Shown here piece by piece: positions 44,918-57,597 of a DNA stretch of 64,000 nt (its first letter is position 1; every line of letters begins with the position of its first letter). Position numbers and translations under genes: made by a program. This DNA is from Eonycteris spelaea (Eukaryota > Chordata > Mammalia > Chiroptera > Pteropodidae). The DNA lies in NCBI GenBank assembly GCA_003508835.1, contig PUFA01000072.1, forward strand, positions 2,170,001-2,234,000. The letters run 5' to 3'. The notes beneath the pieces were generated by a model. That model was not told the origin of the DNA. It searched no databases and saw nothing but the letters and a program-made list of their open reading frames with translations.

Positions 44918-45279
44918 TGCTAGGCGGTCTGAATGTGAGCGTCCCTTCCAAGTTTATATGTGAAAATCCAATGCCCAAGGCGTATTAGAAGGTAGAACCT
45001 TGGGGAGGTGATTAGGTCATGAGGGTGGAGCCCTTGTGAAGGGGATTGGTGCCCTTGTAACAGAGACCCCAGAGCACTAGCTTGGCCCTTCTACAAAATG
45101 AGGATAAAATGAGAAGTCAGCAGTCCGTAACCCTGAAGAGAGCCTTCAGTAGAACTGACTATGAAGGTACATTGATCTTGAGCTTCCTGCCTCTAGAATA
45201 GTGACAAATAAATTTCTGTTGTTTATGAACACCAAATTTATGGTGTTTTGTTATAGCAGTCCAAATGGACTAAAATACA
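44918..45279 (+). mobile_element. MLT1-type (ERVL-MaLR) LTR
   Basis: It runs from tgctaggcggtctgaatgtg to ggactaaaatacA. Hallmarks in order are gtgattaggtcatgagggtg, gagcccttgtgaaggggatt, cttgatcttgagcttcctg, caaataaatttctgttgttt and tgttatagcagtccaaatgg. It is about 362 bases with TG...CA-like ends, and no internal region is present. Confidence 0.75.
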
Positions 45280-45724
45280 TATACACAACGAAGCACAATC
45301 ATCCCTGAATTTATATGACAGTGGGCCCCCTAAACATTCATGCTTAATAAAAATGTGCTAAGATACTCTGTGATTATAATATAAAGCAGAGATAGGTGCT
45401 AGGTGAGATAGAACTCACATGATGATTAACACCTACATGATGATTTTTGCCTCTGTGAGTATTCAGTGAGACATTCAAAATTCCTGTGCTACCACATGTA
45501 TTGTAGAATGTCCAGCATCCCTGTTCTCCAACCATTAAACAGCATTCCCCATTGACTATGAAAATTGAAAATGTCCCTACAGATTTTCAAAGGCTTATGG
45601 GGAGCAGTAGCACCCTCTTAGAGAATCTGTGGTCTACTTATAAAGCTTTCCAACATGGGGCAAGGCCAGCTGCTTGGGTCTTGGGACGTTTTGGAAAGTG
45701 ATGAACTGACACTTCCTTGTTCCC
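45280..45724. other. Short spacer between two LTRs
   Basis: AT-rich single-copy-like sequence. I see no viral coding remnant, so the two LTRs are separate insertions rather than one provirus. Confidence 0.5.
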
Positions 45725-46232
45725 TGTGATGGTTAATTTTATGTGTCAATTCGACTGGGCCACAGGGTACCCAAACGTTATTCTGGGTATGTCTGTTAAA
45801 GATGCTTCTGGAAATGGAGGTTAATATTTGAATGGGCAGTCTGGGTCAAGCAGACTTCCCTCCCTAATGTGCGTGGGCCTCGTCCGATCAGTTGAAGACA
45901 AAAAGGCTAAGTAAGAGGGAACTTCACTTGCCTTACTGCTTGAGCTGGAACATCAATCTTCTCTTGCCCTCAGACTAAAATTACATCATCGGCTCTTTTA
46001 GGCCTCCAGCTTGTTCGCTACAGATATTGAGACTTCTCAGCTGCCATAATCGTGTGAGCCACTTCTTTATAATAAGTTGCTTTATATATATTTAACACAC
46101 ATATATATGGTTCTCTGTGTATATATGTTTTATTATATATACATGTGTGTATATACAGATATGTCTATGCAGAGAAAATAGAATATATATGTTCATCCTA
46201 TTGGTTCTGTTTCTGTCGAGAACCCTAATACA
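45725..46232 (+). mobile_element. MLT2-type (ERVL) LTR
   Basis: It starts tgtgatggttaattttatgt and ends tctgtcgagaaccctaatac. Internal hallmarks include attcgactgggccacagggt, ttattctgggtatgtctgtt, cttccctccctaatgtgcgt and ctgccataatcgtgtgagcc. A TA-rich expansion (46080-46185) lengthens the 3' third. No viral genes are attached. Confidence 0.75.
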
Positions 46233-47700
46233 TTCCATAACTCCTCCCACTCTCTCTCACTGCTCGCACTCCTTTTTAACTCCTTCCCCTCCAGTGTCCC
46301 TCCATTATCATTCTTCCCTATAGAAATAATCTAGTTTCAGTTCTTTTAACTCTCCCTTTCACTGTGCCTCTGAGTCTTCCATAGTATAGAAGAAAAAGTC
46401 CCACATGTAAGTAAAGGAACTTGAATTTTAATGCTGCGTTATCCATTTATTAGCTGTGCTGACCTGGACATGTACATTAGGGCTGGTCACTGACTGCCAT
46501 TGTGGGGAAGCTGGCTGGAGACTTCACAGCCCCAGGGCCTGTGTCAGCCCTGGACACATTCCAAGCCTGCTGTCTCCAGCTTCCTGAGAGCAGGAGGTGA
46601 TTTACACCATGACAGTAACTTCTGCCTTCACGTATACATGTTGCCACGTGAGGCACATAACATGCACTCACCGCATGTGTGCGTGTCAGGAGTGACTTGT
46701 CGCAAGCACCAGCTTCGGGACCAATTGTGCCATGAACCCACCTTGCTGGGACGCAGAAATGAGTGTTTTGGAGGAGGAGAAAGCCTGGCGTTTCTAAAAG
46801 GCTGGCCAGTGGGAAAATCACCCGCTTTGCCTCTAAATCCAGCGACGAGATTACCTAGGCTCCCAGTCATAACATTATCCTTGGTTTCTGTCTCTAGCGT
46901 CTCATTTTTTCCACACTCCTGGTTTCGGTGTCTCCGCAGTACCCTGCCCTCCCAGATCCTGCCTTTTGGCTCCCGATACACTTCTGTTCCACTCCTGGCT
47001 TTGGCCCGTCCATGCTCGTGGCTCCAAGCTCCCAGCTCCAGATCCCAGGCCTTGGTGTCCCCAGCCGATTTCCTCCCCTGTTCCTATGTCCTTGCTCGGT
47101 CCTGACAAGCTGCATCGCCAGGAAGCATGCGTGGGGCCCCCAGTGTTCACTGCATACATATGCTGGTGTCTCAGGCCGCACCAGTCAATGAGAACGGGTA
47201 AGGCCTCATGTCAACGAATACCTAAATCTCAGGAGCTCTGAGCTCTCGCCTTTCTAGTCTTTGATAGTCGTCTCTCCTACGTTCATAAAATAGCTTTGGG
47301 AAATATCAGGTTACTCGGACATATTTACAAATCAGTGCTGGTGTTGGTTGCCACTGTCGCTGCCTGAACTTGGACCTGATGGATCCAGGTCCTGATAGCT
47401 GACACAGTGCCGCTCTGGGGGGATACTGAGGTTCCATTGCTCTGACCGCCACCCCGGTGCCGATGGAACTGGAAACGCACTGTGCACAATGCCAGTTAAA
47501 CTGGAATACCACTGGTGCTCTACAAAACCAGAAGCCCTCGTGCCAGCCACCTCAGCAGAAGACTGCTGTCCTGCTCACGGGAGGCAGGCTTGCCCTCTGA
47601 GTGCCCTGCGGGACAGGTTCGCGCGTCCGCGGACACGTCGCACCCGGAAATCACCGCTTTCCCCTCGTTCTTGAGACACTACCACGAGATATAACTTTCA
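46233..47700. other. Spacer without recognised genes
   Basis: 46420-46485 has a weak MIR-like piece (catttattagctgtgctgac). The 201-codon open frame at 46500-47105 lacks any recognisable domain and overlaps long frames on the other strand, so I treat it as chance. Confidence 0.45.
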
Positions 47701-47714
47701 GAACCACTGTAAAA

Positions 47715-49072
47715 CCCGGGTGCCACGACAAGTCGATGGAACGAAAAATAGTCTTTTCGATCAACGGTGTGAGGACAACTGACTGATGATCCACGTGTCA
47801 AAGGATGATGTTGAACCCACATCTTACACCACACACGCAAATTAACTCGAAACGGATTCTAGGCCTCCACGTGAGAGCTAAAATTATAAAGCTCTTAGAA
47901 GGAAACACAGGAATAATTCTTTATGATCTTGGGCCAGGCAGTGATTTCTTAGATATGCACAAACAATAGAAGGAAGAATTTACAAATGGGACTACATCAA
48001 AATTTAAAACTTTTATACTTCAAGTGATATTATCTAGGAAGTCAAAAGACAAGCCTACTGAATGGGAAAAAAAAAAAATTAGTATGTTATATAACCGGTA
48101 AGGGCTTTGCATCCAGAATATATAAAGAAAGAACTCTTACAACTTAATTATACAAATGCTCCAATTAAAAAAATGGGCAAAGGATTGGAATAAACATTTC
48201 TCAGAGAAGATATACAAATGCCAATAAGCACATGAAAAGATAGATGTTCAGCATCATTAGTCATTAGGGAAAGGCAAATGAAAAGCAAAATGAGATAGCA
48301 CTTTATTCCCATTAAGACGTTTTAGAATGGAAAAGCGTCACAAGTGTTGGTGAGGGTGTAGAGAAAGTGAGTGGAACCCTCATTCACTGCTGGTGGGAAT
48401 GTAAAGTGGTGCAGTCGCTGTGGAAGACACTTTGGCAATCTCTCGAAATGTTCTCACATGACTCAGCAATTCCACTCCCAGAGAAATGAAAATATATGTC
48501 CACAAAAGGACCTGCACAAAACGTTCACAGCAGCATTGCTCACATTAGCCCCCAAAGGGGAATCAACCCAATTGCTCATCTGGTGAATGGATAAATAAAC
48601 TGTTATGTACACACAATGTAAGACTGATCAGTCCTAAAAAGCCTGTAGCGGATACAGGCTGCATAAGACGTGGATGCATCTCAAAAACATTAGGCCAAGT
48701 TGAAAGAAGCCAATCACAAAAGCCACATATGACGTGATTCCATTTGTATGAAAAGCCCATAAAAGGCAAATCTGTAGAGACAGAAAGTAGTTCAGTGATT
48801 GCTGGGGGTCTAGGGGGAAGGGTGGGGACTGACTTTAAGCAGTAGAAGGTTTCTTTTTGAAGTGATGAAATATTCTAAAATTAGATAGTGGTGATGGTTG
48901 CACAACTCTGTAGATGTACTAAAGACCATGAGATTTTTAAATGCAATTTTATGGTATGTAAATTATATCTTAGTTAAGCAGTTTTCTTTCTTAAGAAGTA
49001 AGTTTGATTAGTTCTGGGACATTTATTTCTGAGATAAGTAAATAAAACTTCTTTCCACTTAAAAAAAAAACA
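47715..49072 (+). mobile_element. Old L1 3' end (end of ORF2, 3' UTR, A tract)
   Basis: It reads forward through the last part of ORF2: ttacaaatgggactacatca, gacaagcctactgaatggga, aaaaatgggcaaaggattgg, gcacatgaaaagatagatgt, gctggtgggaatgtaaagtg. A 3' UTR and an A tract at 49061-49070 follow. It is the longest L1 remnant in the window; many stops and gaps show it is inactive. Confidence 0.85.
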
Positions 49073-49818
49073 CTAGGTATTTCAGGTGTAGTTTCTAGGA
49101 CCTGTGAGTTTTCTGAGAGCCTACAAAAAGATGGGAGACCTAAAACAAGTGCTGTCTTTAAACCATAAAAACATATTAGAGATTAATCGAATGCTGACCC
49201 TGACATGTCAACTAACCAGTGAAAGCCAATTCATATTAAACTAACAAAAATACAAATAGGCTGATGTACATCAGCATGTGGGTGTATTTCAGGTTTGACA
49301 TGATGCTGAGTGAGGCCTCCAACAGGTAGAGTTGGGGGCAGAGGAGGGGCTGGGGCCCTGAAGGTGAAGGTCATGGGAGTGGAAGGCTGCCCCACCCAGA
49401 TGATTCTTCTTTTTCTTAAGAGATCTTTCTTGAGGCTTCTGTAGAGCTTTCCTGCAGTTTTGCCCCTGTCTGAACACCCGAGTTCCTTGGGCATATCAAG
49501 GTTAGACAGGGGTCAAGTGTTTGCCTCCTAGGAAAGGCCCTTATCTTACACGGAAATCAGTGTATGCAAAATAATTTTATCACAGAGCCAAGCTGATCCC
49601 CTCCGCCCAACAAAGAAACCCCCCACCCCCACCCCGCTCCTGCCATACAAGGCACCTGGTTTTGTTGTTGTTTTAACTAAGGAAAGATGTGCTTTCTAAC
49701 ATACAAGTCTTTTTCATTCAAGGAACAGAATAAACTACCTATCCACGCCTCCCCTTTCTGGCAGGGGAATTAAAAGAAATTTTAATGCTATATTTTCCCA
49801 GTGTTATTCCTGTTTTTT
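49073..49818. other. Spacer without recognised features
   Basis: Single-copy-like sequence with a C-rich run near 49620. Nothing assignable. Confidence 0.45.
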
Positions 49819-49819
49819 T

Positions 49820-50048
49820 GTTTTTCTTTTTAATTTGTAAATTTTATTTATTTATTTATTTTCGTGTGTGGCGTAGTAGTGGACAAATGCCAGACCAGGC
49901 GTCCTAAGTCATATTTTATTCCCAGCTCTAACCCCCTTCCCTTTGGTAACCATCAGCTTTTTCTCTATTATCCATGGGTCTGTTTCTGTTTTGTTTGTTT
50001 GTTTGTTTGTTTGTTTTGTTTAGATTTCACATATAAGTGAAATCAAGG
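49820..50048 (-). mobile_element. Short L1 fragment, antisense, with (GTTT)n expansion
   Basis: The antisense L1 text ccccttccctttggtaacca, atgggtctgtttctgttttg and gatttcacatataagtgaaa is interrupted by a (GTTT)n run at 49992-50022. Confidence 0.65.
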
Positions 50049-50405
50049 CACCTGGTTCTAAACTACACTGCAATGGTCCTTACTTTGTTGTAGAGTAGGT
50101 ATCTGTTCACACTTGTATGGTGTGTATGTGTTGTGTGTGTGTGTGTGTTGTGTGTGCTTGGACAGGTCTCATTTGCTTTTGAATCCCAGGGCCCAACACA
50201 GTGCCAGACATGCTCTGGGCTCAGAAAGAGATTTCTTAATAGGTAAATTATTTTATTTATAGTGTCCATGGAGACCATCACTGTAGGCCTGAGTTTGTGC
50301 TTTCAAGTTCTATATTTCCATCTTTATATGTCAATAAAGTAGTTTAAAAGGTAAATAAATAAAAATTAAAAATAAATTTCAGCCTCCCTTGGAAAAGAAA
50401 AAAAA
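50049..50405. other. Spacer with a TG repeat
   Basis: An imperfect (TG)n run at 50118-50156 and AT-rich sequence with an A tract at 50394-50406. Confidence 0.5.
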
Positions 50406-50409
50406 AGAA

Positions 50410-51175
50410 TATCACTATTGGACAATCGAGTAATAATGGATTCGTGCAGTAATCATCGATAGATGCTAAAATTGGTAGATCAAAGTTAAGGATGAATAGA
50501 ACAGTATAGTCTCAAATATCTCTCCACCAGATACTTATTAATTTCACAAAGAGAAAATACTAACTTTGAGTGAAGAAATCTGGCAGATGCGTCCTAACCA
50601 GTGGGTAAAGTTAACATCATCAGGAACGGGACAAATTGCCACCAGACATATGCCTCCTGATATGATGTACTGAGAATAACACAGCATTACTTCCAGGGTA
50701 GTCTGGCTCAAAACCTGAATTTAATCATGAGAAAAGCATCAGCTGTACCCAAGCTGAGGAACATTCTACAAAATAACCGATACCTCCAAAATGTCAAGGC
50801 TATGAAAGACAGGGCAAGACAGAAAAATTTTTCCAGATTGAAGAGGACCAGAAGGACTGGCAACAGAATGCAAACATGACCTGGGATTTTCTTTTGTCGT
50901 AAAGGACATCATTGGGGATAATCAGGACAACCTGAAAACACTGAGCCTTGCTTTGAGGAAACACACACTTAAGGGTTTATGGGTAAAGGGGGCAGTGTGT
51001 CTGCAACTTATTCTCAAATGTTTCAGGAAAAAATTGATACACAGAGAATGATAAAGTGAATGTGGTAAAATGTTAACATTTGGGGAATGTATGGAGGCTG
51101 TCTCGGAACTCCTTGTACTATTCTTGCAATTTGTTGGTCAATCTGCAATTATGCCAAAAAAAAAAAAAAGTTACA
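50410..51175 (+). mobile_element. Ancient L1-type 3' end with A tract
   Basis: The stretch ends tgtactattcttgcaatttg, then tctgcaattatgcc and a 14-base A tract at 51160-51173, the style of old L1 3' UTRs. The upstream part (catatgcctcctgatatgat) is consistent, but the exact subfamily cannot be named. Confidence 0.5.
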
Positions 51176-53314
51176 AAATGTTAAAATATCCTCTGCCTTT
51201 GGACAGTAAAGCTATTATTGGATGTCATTTGCAGCACTGAGGGAGTCTGGTAAACAGATGGACTGATCAAAAGGATTTAAAGTCATTAGAATTTCTTACA
51301 TTTATATCTATTCTCCCTACAAGGCTCATTCTTTTGCATGGGTCTAGGTAAATTTGATTTATATGCAATATGATTTATAAATTCCACATATTAGAATGTA
51401 TGCGTGGTTATATATCTTTCAAAAATAATAGTGGCAAGAATGTGATAGAAGTTTAGTTTCTCCCTCAAGTAACAGAACTGGACAGTCAGTCCAGGGCTGA
51501 TATGGAGGCCACCTAATCAAAAGAGGTCAAAGACGCCTCGGTCTTGCTGCTCAGATGTGCTCCGTGTGCACCCTCATGATTCAAGCTGGCTACGTGAGCT
51601 TCAGAGAGAGAGCACATCCATATTCCATAGTCAGTAGGAACTAGGAAGGAGCAAAGAAGGGTACCCTCCGCCCCCTTTAAAGACATTTTCTGGACATTGC
51701 ACACAACTGTTTTGGTTACATCTCTTCATTCCAGGGAAACTTCTAGCTGCAAGAGAGGCTGTGAATTTCAGTCTGGGCAGTGCTGTTTCATCCAAAAACC
51801 AAAGAGCAAGAGAGTGGGTAATGAGGTGTGTCAAAAGCCTGTATTCCAAAGCAAGACAAAAGTAATCAGGAAGGAAAATCTTGCAACTATATATGACTCA
51901 AGTGCAGTATTGGGACGGCCTGGATAAAGGATATTATTAGATTTGAGGGTAGAGACAGGTGTTTGGAGAAGAAAATGGGAACCACCGTGAGGATGCTCTA
52001 GAAATAGGATGGAATACCGTCAAGACCTCTGTTTAAGAGCTGTGGTGTAAGTGAATAAGACTCAGGGGGAAAAGGGAAGAGAAGGAAAACAGAAATAAGG
52101 AAGAGCCAAGGAAGAAGGATGAGGGGTCCAAGCGAGGGAGAGATCAAGAGTAACAGAGGGTCAAGTTCATTGGCTCCAGCCTGTGTGAGGCTGGTTTTGG
52201 TCCCTGGGGCTGTGGCTTCTTACTTGTCTGTAGAAGGAGAGTTCTGGGAAGGATGGCTTTATTGGTATAAGGAACCACCATCCATTTCCAATTGTAATTT
52301 TATAGCGTTGGAGACTCTACTGACTTCAAATAAAGCCTTTATGTAACCAAATCAGGCGAGCAAACATGGTACAAGGGCTACAAAAAAAATTAGGCTACAT
52401 TGAAAAGAAACCCAACTGTGTGCAAGGAGGAATTTTAATAACTCCTGATAAATCAGCCAATGGCTTTGCTCCTGTCTTCTGGGACACTGTGGCTGACTAT
52501 TATTGGAGGTCCCATTGTTGTGGCTCTGAGGAGGTCTGCTGAATCCTGTGGAAGCTGGTCATAAGGCTTTTGAGTCAATAGATTTTTTTCTTTAGGCCTC
52601 TTATAAAAACAACAACAACAACAACAACAAAACTGCCTTATATCCAATAAACTCTTGGCTCCTTTTTTGTGAGGAGAATCACAAGGAATATTTACCTTTC
52701 AGCCAAGCCTATGGGGCAAAAAGATGTGTTTAGATAAAATTATGTACTTGGAGTTTCGGCGGGAATGGGCAAGTTTATTCACAGGCACTTCATTTATAGT
52801 AAAATGTTTATATTACAGGATCCTAGAACTGGAAGAGGCCTTTCTCTTTGGGTATAAATATTTCTACAGAAGGCCGCAGAGATTGGAGTTTGCTTTGTTT
52901 ATAGAAATCTGCTCCACCCCACTCATGAGAATTTCACGATTGTAGACACTTGCCAATCATTTCAAAATCTAAAACTGAGTTTTTGCAAGTTAGGCAAAAT
53001 ATTTTGCTAATGTGGATGCCAATGCTTTTGAAGAGTGTATGTAGGCCACGATCGAGGGCCTGTAGCTGATCCCAGGAAATCACTATCCTCTGTCTCCAAA
53101 CTGTTCTTCAGTAAGACAGAAGGAAAACCAAGATGCTAACCAAAGCGGTGACGACGCAGTGGGAACGGTTCTGGTGTCTCGGAGTCGAGACCCAAGCACT
53201 GTGATCAAACGAGCTGCTTGGCCTATTAAAAACACACTGAAGGCAACACATTTTTGTTTCGCAACATATGAGAGGGCAGGTTGCCAAGTGCTTGGTTATG
53301 AATGTGGAATCCAT

Positions 53315-53346
<32 letters not shown>

Positions 53347-53750
53347 CCCTGCACTTTGTCACTCTCTTCATACTGGATTAACCCTATAGCATCAGAAATG
53401 GCACGAGAGATCTACTCAGGTCCTTTGAACAGGAAATTTTCTTTCTGTGCAGCAACTTTATGCACAAATGGTAAAGGGGTTTCAGGGTGCCCGTTTCTAT
53501 ATGGCACTGGCTTGTAGGTAGAAAGTGTGAGAAACCTTTGGAAACCTTTCTACTGAAGAGAAAGATGAAAGTTAAACTAAATAGAACAGAAAATGCCTAA
53601 GGGTTGTTTTTTCCCCTTAAACTGAAATTTGACTTATAATTAAAACACACTTTGTTTTTTAGAAAGGACCTTGGGGTCTGATTTTTTTTTTCTCCCTACC
53701 TGGTTCCTGGCTAAAATCATGACTACTTTCCTCCTTTTCTCTTCCTTTCC
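51176..53750. other. Spacer without recognised genes
   Basis: It contains a (CAA)n run at 52609-52631 and a long A tract at 53315-53345. The sequence just before that A tract (53100-53314) might be a retrocopy, but I recognise no parent gene. Confidence 0.4.
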
Positions 53751-53915
53751 TTTTCTTTCTTTCTTTCTTTCTTCTTTCCTTCCTCCCTCCCTTTCTCCCT
53801 CCCTCCCTCCCTCCCTCCCTCCCTTCCCTCCCTCCCTCCCTCCCTCCCTTCCTTCCTCCTTCCTTCCTTCCTTCCTTCCTTCCTTCCTCCTCCTCCCTCC
53901 TCCCTCTCTCCTTTC
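53750..53915. repeat. Pyrimidine tract (CTTT, CCCT and CCTT units)
   Basis: About 165 bases of nearly pure C/T on the + strand. The serine/proline-rich and glutamate/lysine-rich frames across it are artefacts of this repeat. Mirror-symmetric stretches make a triplex (H-DNA) structure possible. Confidence 0.95.
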
Positions 53916-53954
53916 TTTTTCAGTGATATTAAAAGAGTATAATCCTTACTCATC

Positions 53955-54660
53955 GAGTTGAAGGAATTTAAAGACCACTTAGTCCAACACCCCAGTCTGA
54001 TGGGCAGGAAAGCTCAGGGAAATGAATGAGCCCAAGATCTCATGGCAAAGCTCAGCCTAAGTCACTCATTTTGAGTCCATGCTCTTCCCAATACATCCTA
54101 ACGTTTCTAAAGAGCAGACTTACCATGTGAGGATTCATCACTGAACTGTATACTTTTTTGGGGTCTCTGCTGAATATGAAGCTCCATTCTGAACCTTCAA
54201 CTACCTAGAAATATGGGAGTTGGGCTTGTAGGCCTTATATGCCACTTCTGGTCACAATAGGGTCTGGAATGAAAATGTCCTCAGGCACATTATCCTACTT
54301 GAGTGCCATTTTCCTGTGGAAGAAATCTTGGCCCAATTGCAAATGGCTAAAATAGGCCACCAGGGTATTTCTGGTTTGTTTTGTTTGTTTGATATTAGCT
54401 ATTAATTGGAACATGGGAGAGAAAATGCAGGAAGGAAATAAATGGGTATTTTTTTTTAATTCCCTATTTTAAAACCCAAACCTTCAAGCAGTAAGTGCTA
54501 AACTTGCTGGAGACTTACTCTATCCAAGCCATGGTTTGAGATGCCTGTAATCCTTACAACAACCAACAGGAAGGCTACTTCATTGTTCCCATTTTACAGA
54601 TAAGGAAACTAGCGTAAAGAGAGGCAAAGGACTTGCCCAGTGTTCTTTGGTGACAGCAAA
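53955..54660 (-). repeat. Two MIR-family fragments
   Basis: 53955-54075 has the reverse MIR-type text gggcaggaaagctcagggaa. 54510-54660 is a clearer reverse MIR with cccattttacagataaggaa and aggcaaaggacttgcccagt. Between them is unassigned sequence. Confidence 0.6.
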
Positions 54661-55065
54661 TAGCATTGCTGGGCCTTGCTCCAGAGTTTGTGCCTCTGTT
54701 CACAGAACAGGGGACCCCAGACACAATACAAGTTATTCTTCTCTAGATCTATCCTTTGAGGTATGGATTCTGCCTTTGAGTTGGCTTCTTCCTTTTCGAC
54801 AGCACTGTGGCCTTTATTTCCTTCCTGCTCTGCTGATTCAGGACCCCAGGAGGCCCAGCTTCCTGTCTCGATCGGTTTGAGGGCTGCCTGCAGAGATGCA
54901 GACTCAGCAAAGTGGTGCTCACAGGAGAGCCTGCAAAACGTCAGAGAATCAAAGGCAAAGGCGGACCCACAGAGGTGCCTGTGCGTGCACACGCACAAAC
55001 ACACACTGAAAATATCTGGCTAGGAGAGGAATGGAAAGAAATGGATATAAGAAAGGACTGAAAAG
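54661..55065. other. Short spacer without recognised features
   Basis: The 131-codon minus-strand frame here has no recognisable domain. Confidence 0.4.
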
Positions 55066-55069
55066 TAAA

Positions 55070-55515
55070 AACAATGTGGATGAGCCTGGAGGACAGTATG
55101 CTAAGTGAAATAAGCCAGACACAGTAAGACAAATACTGTATGACCTCATTTGTGTGTGGGGTCTGAAAAAGTTGAACTCCTGGATAACCAGAGAAAGCAT
55201 GATGGCTGCCGGGGGCTGAGAGGTGGGGGAAATGGAGAGATGTTTTCAAAGGGAGCAAACTTTCATTTATAAGATGACTAAGTTTGGGGAGCCAATGTAC
55301 GGCGTGGCGACTATAGTTAACAATACTGTATTGCATACTTGAAATTTGCTAAGAGTGTAGATCTTAAGTATCCTCACCACCTCCCCCCAAAAAGGGTAAC
55401 TGTGTGAAGTGATGTATTAATTAACTTGATTGCGGTAATCATTTCACAGTGTATACGTATATGAAAATCATGCTGTACGTCTTAATAAATCACTTTGTAC
55501 AACCTAAAAAAGGAG
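55070..55515 (+). mobile_element. L1 3' UTR fragment
   Basis: Forward L1 3'-end text: gagcctggaggacagtatgc, taagtgaaataagccagaca, ctgtatgacctcatttgtgt, gatggctgccgggggctgag. It ends at an AATAAA-like cttaataaatcac. Confidence 0.8.
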
Positions 55516-55549
55516 CAAGAAACAGCAACCACTTACCTACATATTTGAA

Positions 55550-56905
55550 AACTACCTTTTTTCTTGTTTTCTAGCTTAATTGCATCATTGTCTGAGCATG
55601 TATCCTATATGATTTAGATCATTTGAAATTTGTTAAGACTTGCTATATTGTCTTAACATTTTCATAGACATTCCATGTACTCTTGAAAAGAATTTGTGCT
55701 TTGCAGTTGTGGGCTGAGTAGTCTATATATATCTATTAGGTAGAGTTGGCTTACCAGTTCAAATCTATTTCTTACTAGTTTTTTTATGCTTTATTTTTTT
55801 AAGTTATATTTTTACTAGTTTTTCAACTGCTTGTTCTAACATTACTGATATACATATCTTCCACTAAAATTACAGATTTGTCTCTATCTCTTGCAATTCT
55901 GTCCATGTTTTTGCTTTATATATTTTGAGACGATGTGTATTAGGCACATACAAATTTAGAATTGTTATATCTTCTTGGAAAATTAAGCATATTATTATTA
56001 TGAAGTGTCCCTTTTTATTTCTAGTAATGTTTTTTTTTTTTTTTTTTTGCCATAAAGCCTAGTTTCTTTCAGTTTCTACATGGCTTCTTTTTTTTTTATT
56101 TTATTTTTTATTTTAAAAGTTGTCAATACAGACAATATACAATTTATCATCTTAACGCTCAATTTTTTTTCATTTTTTTATTATGGTAAAAAGCACAACA
56201 TAAAGTTTATCATTTTAACCATGTTTAAGTGTAGAGTTCAATAGTATTAAATGCATATGCAAAGTTTTGCAATTGATCTCCAGAACTCTTCTGGTCCTAC
56301 AAAACTTAAAACTCCATACCCATTTAACAAGTCCTCGTCGTCCCTTCCCCCTCGCCCCTAGCAACCACCCTTCTAATTTCTGTCTATGAATTTGACTACT
56401 TTAGGTACCTTGTATAAATAGAATCACATAGTAATTTGGGTTTTTTGGTGATTGGCTATTTCACTTAGCATAATGTCCTTCCTCAAGGTTCATCCATGTT
56501 ACAGCGTGTGCCAGCTTTTCCTTTTTAAGGCTGAATAATATTCCACGGTGTGTATGTGTGTGTATATAAATATATGCGTATGTGCCACATTTTTCAATCC
56601 ATCTGTTGATGGACACTGGGTTGCTTCTACCTTTTTGCTACTGTGAATAATGCAGCTATGAACACGAGTGTATAAGAATCTGATTTCGATTCTTTTGGGT
56701 GTATACTCAGAATTGGGATTGCAGGGTCATATGGAAAGTGCGTTTAGTTTTTCGAGGAATAGTTATAGTGTTTTCCATAGTGGTTGCACCATTTTACATT
56801 CCCCCAAACAATACACAAGTGTTCAAATTTCCCCATACCCTTGCCAACACTTGATATTTTCTGTTGGGTTACCAGCTATCCTAATGGGTGTGAGGTGATA
56901 CTCTT
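55550..56905 (-). mobile_element. Two adjoining antisense L1 fragments
   Basis: 55550-56095 resembles an internal L1 stretch (cattccatgtactcttgaaa, tatatctattaggtagagtt). 56100-56905 is a long antisense 3' end with cacaacataaagtttatcat, cctagcaaccacccttctaa, catccatgttacagcgtgtg and ttttccatagtggttgcacc. They are probably separate insertions. Confidence 0.75.
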
Positions 56906-57597
56906 GATTTAAGATGTTGTCAAAAGCCAAGGCATTACGGTACAAAGACCCCAGATTTCAGAATCACTTCCCTGTTCTGTCGACCCCTGGTAGTTTTCCA
57001 CTTTTGTTAACCTTCCAGATGTGTTCAAGCAGCTGTTTTGAAGGTCCATTCTGTTGTAGTTTCCTATGGGAGGAATAGATGGAATCACCTGGTCTACCAT
57101 CACTTCTTTTCTACATCTCAAATAGAAATGAAGTGGGGCTAAAAAGGAGAAGGGGAGTGTATGGTTCTGAGGACTTAATGTTTCTTTTTTTTAATCCATG
57201 TTATTTTCTACATTATATTTCAGGTCACTTAGAGTAGATATCTTGGCTGCGCATTCACAATTAATGACAGCGAATTCTTGTTAGATTAAGTAGGAAGAAA
57301 AAGAGAAAGAAATCCATGAAGGAAAAAGGAGGGGGGAAAGGAGAATAGGAGAGTGAAGGAGGACTTGGAGGGGAACAGAGATGGAGGAGGTAGAAGGGAA
57401 AGAAAAAGTGAAAACAGACACAATCAAAAAGGAAACTCTCTTTAATTTTACCAAAGCTTTGTAGCTAGCCAACGATTCTCTAGAAACCCATAGTTTCTAC
57501 TTTTTTTTTTTTAACAACAACAACAGCAGCAGCAAAATCCTCTTATTGTCTTTTCCTTGCCAATCATTCACAAATTTTCATGATTGGCAGTGGAAAA
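56906..57597. other. Purine-rich spacer
   Basis: 57290-57420 is A/G-rich low-complexity sequence; a T tract and (CAA/CAG)n units lie at 57500-57535. No gene seen. Confidence 0.45.

Noticed and set aside
44918..46232. A complete endogenous retrovirus
   Set aside because: The two LTRs are of different families and the 445 bases between them show no gag, pol or env remnant.
46500..47105. 201-codon + strand open frame
   Set aside because: No recognisable domain, no CpG or promoter context, and comparable frames on the opposite strand. It is not supported as a gene.
47715..49072. A potentially active L1
   Set aside because: Only the last part of ORF2 and the 3' UTR are present, with many stops and gaps.
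53100..53345. Processed pseudogene ending in the A tract
   Set aside because: The A tract is suggestive, but I recognise no parent gene and no flanking duplication.
53671..53961. Ser/Pro-rich and Glu/Lys-rich frames
   Set aside because: Direct translation of the pyrimidine tract.
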